Source of the DNA: Asticcacaulis sp.
GTDB taxonomy: Bacteria; Pseudomonadota; Alphaproteobacteria; Caulobacterales; Caulobacteraceae
Reading direction: 5' to 3'
NCBI RefSeq assembly: GCF_020217185.1
Contig: NZ_JAIWNX010000214.1
Span: forward strand, 1 to 10,000
Length of the DNA stretch: 10,000 nucleotides
In this document: piece by piece, positions 7,433 through 10,000 of the stretch
How positions within the stretch are numbered: the stretch's first letter is position 1
Layout: each line of letters opens with the position of its first letter
Program-made: the position numbers and the translations under genes
Notes under the pieces: model-generated
Databases searched by the model: none
What the model was told of the DNA's origin: nothing
What the model saw: only the letters and a program-made list of their open reading frames with translations

Positions 7433-7555
7433 CCCTCCCCCTCTCCCTGAGGGAGAGGATGGTGCGGTACGCGCCGGGTGAGGGGGATAACCTCGCACCC
7501 TCATTTCTGAACGCCCCCCTCACCCCAACCCTCTCCCTCAGGGAGAGGGGGAGGC
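7433..7555. repeat. Composite palindromic intergenic repeat
   Basis: The whole ubiG-prmC gap is one nested inverted repeat. Outer arms 7434-7458 and 7530-7554 are perfect reverse complements over 25 bp. Each arm is itself a palindrome: CCTCTCCCT-G-AGGGAGAGG (7440-7458) and the 10-bp version at 7529-7549. A second inner pair matches over 11 bp (GGGTGAGGGGG 7476-7486 with CCCCCTCACCC 7515-7525). The left half carries an extra segment, GATGGTGCGGTACGCGCC, not matched on the right. The CTCTCCCT/AGGGAGAG core with a CCCTCACCC flank is a type of dispersed palindromic repeat common between genes in many Proteobacteria. It contains no transposase and is probably a non-autonomous MITE/REP-like unit. 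The right end supplies the Shine-Dalgarno of prmC. Confidence 0.9.
7547..7554 (+). promoter_or_regulatory. prmC: Repeat-derived Shine-Dalgarno of prmC
   Basis: GGGGGAGG ends 6 nt before the ATG at 7561. It lies inside the outer right arm of the palindromic repeat, so in a transcript reading through from ubiG it could be sequestered by pairing with CCTCCCCC at 7434-7441. Confidence 0.65.
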
Positions 7556-7560
7556 TCTAT

Positions 7561-8442
7561 ATGACCGATACTGACCTGACTCTTGTTTCCGCCTGGAAGG
7601 GCGCCCAGACCCGCCTGAAGGCCGCCCATATCGACTCGCCGGCCATCGACGCCCGGTTGCTGCTGGAGGCGGCGACCGGCTATACGCGCACCGACATCCT
7701 GACCGATCCGTACAAGCTGCTGACGGCGGAGCAGAAGGCGACGCTCGATGACTATCTGACCCGCCGCGAAAAGCGCGTGCCGGTGGCGCGTATTCTGGGC
7801 CGCAAGGGCTTCTGGAAACTGCTGCTCGACCTGACGCCCGCCGTGCTGGTGCCGCGTCCGGAGACCGAGTGCATCGTCGATATGATCCTCAAGACGACGG
7901 AGGAGGGGCAGGCCTTTACGCTGGCCGATCTTGGCGTCGGGTCCGGGGCCATCCTGCTGTCGGTCCTGTCTGAGCGTCCGGCGGCCAGGGGCCTTGGCAC
8001 CGATGTCTCCGAAGAGGCTTTGGCCGTGGCGCGCGACAATGCCGCCAATCTCGGCCTCGACGGGCGCGCGGCCTTCCTGCGCACCTCGTGGGGCGCGGGC
8101 CTCGCGGATGCCAGCTTCGATTTCGTTGCCTCCAACCCGCCCTATATCCGCAGCGACGTCATCCCGACGCTTGACCCCGAAGTGCGCGACCACGACCCGC
8201 ATCTGGCGCTGGATGGCGGCGAATCGGGCCTTGATGCCTATGTCGAGATGATCCCGGAAGCCTTCCGCATCCTCAAGGCCGGCGGCACGGCGTGGATGGA
8301 AATTGGCTATGATCAGTCGGCCGCGGTCGAAGACCTGATGAAAAAGGCGGGCTTTTTCAACGTGGTGACCTTTAAGGACCTGTCCGACCTGCCGCGCATC
8401 GTGGTGGGCCAAAAGCTTTCCCTGCAATACACAGACCGTTGA
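7561..8442 (+). CDS. prmC: Peptide chain release factor N5-glutamine methyltransferase PrmC (HemK)
   Basis: It methylates the glutamine of the GGQ motif in release factors RF1 and RF2, using SAM, which speeds peptide release. The protein has 293 residues, normal for PrmC. The N-terminal helical domain (about 1-75) binds the release factor. It is followed by PVARILG (74-80) and the VLVPRPETE block (95-103), SAM motif I DLGVGSGAI (123-131), the hallmark catalytic NPPY (192-195, in SNPPYIRSDV) and DGGESGLDAY (218-227). The ATG at 7561 gives a standard N-terminus and has a purine-rich site 6 nt upstream; the frame is open further back to 7459, but only through the repeat. In many relatives prmC directly follows prfA (RF1, its substrate). 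Here it follows ubiG instead. A hairpin terminator begins at its stop codon. Confidence 0.95.
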   Translation: MTDTDLTLVSAWKGAQTRLKAAHIDSPAIDARLLLEAATGYTRTDILTDPYKLLTAEQKATLDDYLTRREKRVPVARILGRKGFWKLLLDLTPAVLVPRPETECIVDMILKTTEEGQAFTLADLGVGSGAILLSVLSERPAARGLGTDVSEEALAVARDNAANLGLDGRAAFLRTSWGAGLADASFDFVASNPPYIRSDVIPTLDPEVRDHDPHLALDGGESGLDAYVEMIPEAFRILKAGGTAWMEIGYDQSAAVEDLMKKAGFFNVVTFKDLSDLPRIVVGQKLSLQYTDR

Positions 8443-8486
8443 AAACCGTCCGTTTCTGAAAATTTCTCTTGGAAACGGGCGGTTTT
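8442..8486 (+). terminator. Terminator after prmC
   Basis: AAAACCGTCCGTTTC (8442-8456) pairs with GAAACGGGCGGTTTT (8472-8486): 15 pairs with one G-U, and a 15-nt loop. The stem begins at the last base of the prmC TGA. The final T run is short (four), so termination may be partial. Confidence 0.7.
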
Positions 8487-8499
8487 GGCGCTAACACTG

Positions 8500-8763
8500 C
8501 AAAGTCTCCTGCCATTGTGGACGGATTACCGGACGGCTTTTGCCGCTTCCGAGATCATGCACAGTCGAAAACGCTGTGCCCATAGGCGGAAACCTGAGCG
8601 CCTGCGTAGGGGGGCAAAGCCCGGTGCAGGCCACAGCGTGAACCCCTGAAAACGGCACACACCAACACGCAAACCCGGCACTTCATCTAAGGCCCTGCGG
8701 CATATGGCAAACAGGGCCTGCGGCACATAAACAGATTCGCCCCGCGCCTCATTCCAGCGGGGC
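8500..8763 (+). ncRNA. Gene-free, hairpin-rich stretch: possible structured RNA or leader of the DUF4167 gene
   Basis: Nearly 300 bp with no convincing ORF and an unusual density of stems. 8530-8551: CGGA+CGGC, UUUU loop, GCCG, CU bulge, UCCG. 8559-8579: GCACAG-CG, AAAA loop, CG-CTGTGC, with one bulged T. 8600-8631: GCCTGC with GCAGGC enclosing GGGC-AAA-GCCC. 8691-8718: GGCCCTG with CAGGGCC. 8739-8763: GCCCCGC with GCGGGGC. TGTGG (8516-8520) can pair with CCACA (8631-8635) to close a multi-branch domain around the first three (sharing one base with the third). It sits between a terminator and the DUF4167 start. I compared it with what I know of tmRNA, 6S RNA, SRP RNA, RNase P RNA and cobalamin riboswitches and could not identify it. 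Strand is inferred from the downstream gene. Confidence 0.35.
8694..8728 (+). repeat. Short direct repeat CCTGCGGCAYAT
   Basis: CCTGCGGCATAT (8694-8705) and CCTGCGGCACAT (8717-8728) match at 11 of 12 bases, offset by 23 bp. They overlap the two arms of the GGCCCTG/CAGGGCC hairpin. A related CCTGCG also occurs at 8601-8606. Confidence 0.5.
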
Positions 8764-8786
8764 CTTGCCCTAAACGGTTACATCGC

Positions 8787-9761
8787 ATGAAAGATTTTCG
8801 GGGTATGAAACGGCAACGCAGCCGTAATCGCAAGCCCTCTGGTAATCAGAACAACCCCAATCGCGCCTACGAATCGAACGGGCCGGACGGGGCGAAGGTG
8901 CGCGGCAACGCGCAGACCATCTACGAAAAGTATCAGCAACTGGCCCGCGACGCCAATTCGTCGGGCGACCGCGTGCTGGCCGAAAACTACCTCCAGCACG
9001 CCGAACACTATTTCCGCCTGATCCGTCAGATGCAGCCGCAGCGTCCGGTTTCGGAATTCCTGCAACGCGACCCGTTCTCGACGGGCTTCGACTTCGATGA
9101 GGACCTCGATACCGAGGTCGAGACGACCGAAGCCGAGGGCGAAACCGCTGAGTCCGAGGGCGGCGAGGGCGATCAGCCGCGTTATGACAACCGCCGGGAT
9201 CGCGACAGAGACCGTGACCGCAATCGCGACCGCGACCGCGATCGTGACAGAGACCGTGACAGAGATAGGGGCGAGCGCAATGACCGCGGTGACCGCGACC
9301 GCAATGGCGGCGACCGGGATCGCGCCTACGCCGAGCGTGGCGAAAATGGTGACGACCGCCCGCGTCGCGAAAGCCGCCGTGAACGCTATGAGCGCCGCCG
9401 TCAGCAGCGCCTGAGCGAGCAGGAGGTGTCCGTAACCTCCGGTCCGATCGCCTCCACCGAACCGCTCAACGGCGGCTCTGCGCCGGCCGAAGTGGCGGGC
9501 TTTGACGTGGTTACGCCGCAAGCGGCCCCGATCACGCCCGCGCCCGAAGCGCCTGTGGCCGAGGCTCAGCCGGAAGCCCGTGGCCGTGGCCGTCGCCGTG
9601 CGGTCGAAAGCGACGCCGCTGCCGACACCAGCCACCTGCCGGCCTTCCTGCGCGCCCCCGTGCCGGTGGCCGCCGCCGAGGCGCCCGAAGCGGTAACGGA
9701 AGAGGGCGAAGCGCCCAAGCGTCGCACCCGCCGCAAGAAGTCGGAAGAGGCCGAGGCGTAA
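8787..9761 (+). CDS. DUF4167-domain protein with Arg-Asp repeat, probable RNA-binding
   Basis: A 324-residue member of an alphaproteobacterial family without a settled function. Residues 1-20 are basic (MKRQRSRNRK). The DUF4167 domain follows at about 22-90: NRAYESNGPDGAKVRGNA, then helices ending in ENYLQHAEHYFRLI. An acidic stretch (102-130) leads to a nearly pure Arg-Asp repeat at 137-161 and an Arg/Gly/Asp-rich region to about 207. The rest is low-complexity Ala/Pro/Glu with basic patches (264-271, 311-317) and a short LPAFLRAPVPV motif (284-294). Only the DUF4167 domain looks folded. The basic termini and RD/RGG-like tracts suggest nucleic-acid or ribosome association; this is inference. 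The ATG at 8787 has no Shine-Dalgarno; MKDFRGMKRQR matches the start I recall for Caulobacter relatives, and ATG 8805 (residue 7) is the alternative. Preceded by the hairpin-rich stretch and followed by a strong terminator. Confidence 0.85.
   Translation: MKDFRGMKRQRSRNRKPSGNQNNPNRAYESNGPDGAKVRGNAQTIYEKYQQLARDANSSGDRVLAENYLQHAEHYFRLIRQMQPQRPVSEFLQRDPFSTGFDFDEDLDTEVETTEAEGETAESEGGEGDQPRYDNRRDRDRDRDRNRDRDRDRDRDRDRDRGERNDRGDRDRNGGDRDRAYAERGENGDDRPRRESRRERYERRRQQRLSEQEVSVTSGPIASTEPLNGGSAPAEVAGFDVVTPQAAPITPAPEAPVAEAQPEARGRGRRRAVESDAAADTSHLPAFLRAPVPVAAAEAPEAVTEEGEAPKRRTRRKKSEEAEA
9195..9269 (+). repeat. 6-bp tandem microrepeat encoding Arg-Asp
   Basis: About twelve degenerate copies of CGNGAY encode the Arg-Asp dipeptides of the DUF4167 protein, residues 137-161. 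Exact sub-repeats such as GACAGAGACCGTGAC recur at 9203-9217 and 9246-9260, pointing to slippage or local duplication. Unit number could vary between strains without shifting the frame. Confidence 0.85.
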
Positions 9762-9785
9762 CCCACCGCGTCACGTCTCAGGATT

Positions 9786-9817
9786 AAAAGCGCTCCGGAC
9801 CTTCCGGGGCGCTTTTT
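9786..9817 (+). terminator. Rho-independent terminator of the DUF4167 gene
   Basis: AAAAGCGCTCCGGA (9786-9799), loop CCT, TCCGGGGCGCTTTT (9803-9816): 14 pairs including one U-G, then a T run. It starts 24 bp after the stop codon and isolates the DUF4167 gene from hisS. Confidence 0.93.
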
Positions 9818-9834
9818 CGTAACGCACTCCTCCC

Positions 9835-9862
9835 TTGTCTCTGCCGCCTGTTTGCTTTAATC
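9835..9862 (+). promoter_or_regulatory. hisS: Candidate hisS promoter, implying a leaderless mRNA
   Basis: TTGTCT (9835-9840) as -35 and TTTAAT (9856-9861) or TTAATC (9857-9862) as -10, with a 15-16 nt spacer. The -10 ends 7-8 nt before the ATG at 9870, so transcription would begin at or within a base or two of the start codon. This agrees with the lack of a Shine-Dalgarno. Confidence 0.45.
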
Positions 9863-9869
9863 GCGCAGC

Positions 9870-10000
9870 ATGACCGAAAACGCCCCCAATCCCGCTGAAT
9901 TCACCGAATTTCGTCCTGAAGCGCGCGCGCCGCGCGGCTTTGCCGACAAGCGCGCCTCACAGATCGCGGTCGAACGCCGACTGATCGCCAGGGTCTCGGA
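9870..10000 (+). CDS. hisS: Histidyl-tRNA synthetase, N-terminal part (cut by window end)
   Basis: Only the first 43 codons are present; the gene runs off the right edge. The residues FRPEARAPRGFADKRA (14-29), followed by a helix rich in Glu/Arg, match the start of class II HisRS, where the P-R-G-F/T-x-D segment binds histidine/ATP, in the version typical of alphaproteobacteria. HisRS attaches histidine to tRNA-His in the cytoplasm. The paralogue HisZ (regulatory subunit of ATP phosphoribosyltransferase) starts similarly in class II folds and cannot be fully excluded from 43 residues, though the RPEARAPRGF opening favours HisS. No Shine-Dalgarno precedes the ATG. The gene is separated from its neighbour by a strong terminator, so it has its own promoter. 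Confidence 0.75.
   Translation, partial: MTENAPNPAEFTEFRPEARAPRGFADKRASQIAVERRLIARVS

Noticed and set aside
7433..7555. Insertion sequence or CRISPR
   Set aside because: No transposase, no target duplication I can define, and only one inverted pair rather than regularly spaced direct repeats.
7501..8427. 308-codon minus-strand ORF opposite prmC
   Set aside because: Antisense shadow of prmC. Its C-terminal end reads into the palindromic repeat and no motif is recognisable.
8557..8649. 30-codon Arg-rich ORF inside the hairpin-rich stretch
   Set aside because: No Shine-Dalgarno, it overlaps two stable stems, and it has an unremarkable composition for random GC-rich sequence.
8526..8726. 66-codon minus-strand ORF in the prmC-DUF4167 gap
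   Set aside because: Non-ATG start without a ribosome binding site, no recognisable domain, and the same bases are better explained by the hairpins.
8778..9635. Long minus-strand ORF opposite the DUF4167 gene, with membrane-like Val/Ala/Ile repeats
   Set aside because: It is the antisense reading of the Arg-Asp microrepeat and GC-rich codons. It has no independent start signal, and the plus-strand gene has a recognisable domain.

Overview
The window looks like chromosomal DNA of an alphaproteobacterium, most likely Caulobacterales (Caulobacter/Asticcacaulis type). The evidence is high GC with strong third-position GC bias, a ptsP with an N-terminal GAF domain next to lysC, a DUF4167-family protein, and a histidyl-tRNA synthetase N-terminus of the alphaproteobacterial type. 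The assignment rests on protein character and neighbourhood only. I see no phage, insertion sequence, CRISPR array, tRNA or rRNA. Except for one palindromic repeat and one structured intergenic stretch, this is a housekeeping region.

Layout. 1-582: a short leader, then a small exported protein of unknown function (+). It converges with the next gene, leaving 3 bp between stop codons. 583-5021: two minus-strand genes, a DsbD/ScsB-type thiol:disulfide reductase and upstream of it ptsP (Enzyme I-Ntr). 5132-6444: the lysC terminator and lysC (aspartate kinase), also minus strand. 6445-6609: the divergent control region between lysC and ubiG. 6610-8442: ubiG and prmC on the plus strand, separated by a 123-bp composite palindromic repeat that also supplies the prmC ribosome binding site. 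8442-8486: terminator. 8490-8763: a gene-free stretch rich in hairpins, a possible small RNA or long 5' leader. 8787-9761: the DUF4167 protein with a long Arg-Asp repeat, followed by a strong terminator (9786-9817). 9870-end: the start of hisS, with promoter-like elements placed so close to the ATG that the transcript is probably leaderless.

How the genes relate. They serve separate core functions: envelope thiol redox (DsbD-like), nitrogen-PTS signalling (PtsP), Asp-family amino acids (LysC), ubiquinone (UbiG), release-factor methylation (PrmC), probable RNA-related function (DUF4167) and tRNA charging (HisS). As I recall it, many alphaproteobacteria keep ubiG, lysC, ptsP, prfA, prmC and the DUF4167 gene as neighbours. 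Here prfA is absent, ptsP is followed by the thiol reductase, and prmC has been joined to ubiG, with the palindromic repeat exactly at that junction. This suggests a past rearrangement.

I did not find a clearly new multi-gene system. The best leads are the structured region upstream of the DUF4167 gene, the repeat-derived ribosome binding site of prmC, and a possible upstream start for UbiG whose Shine-Dalgarno lies in a hairpin loop.
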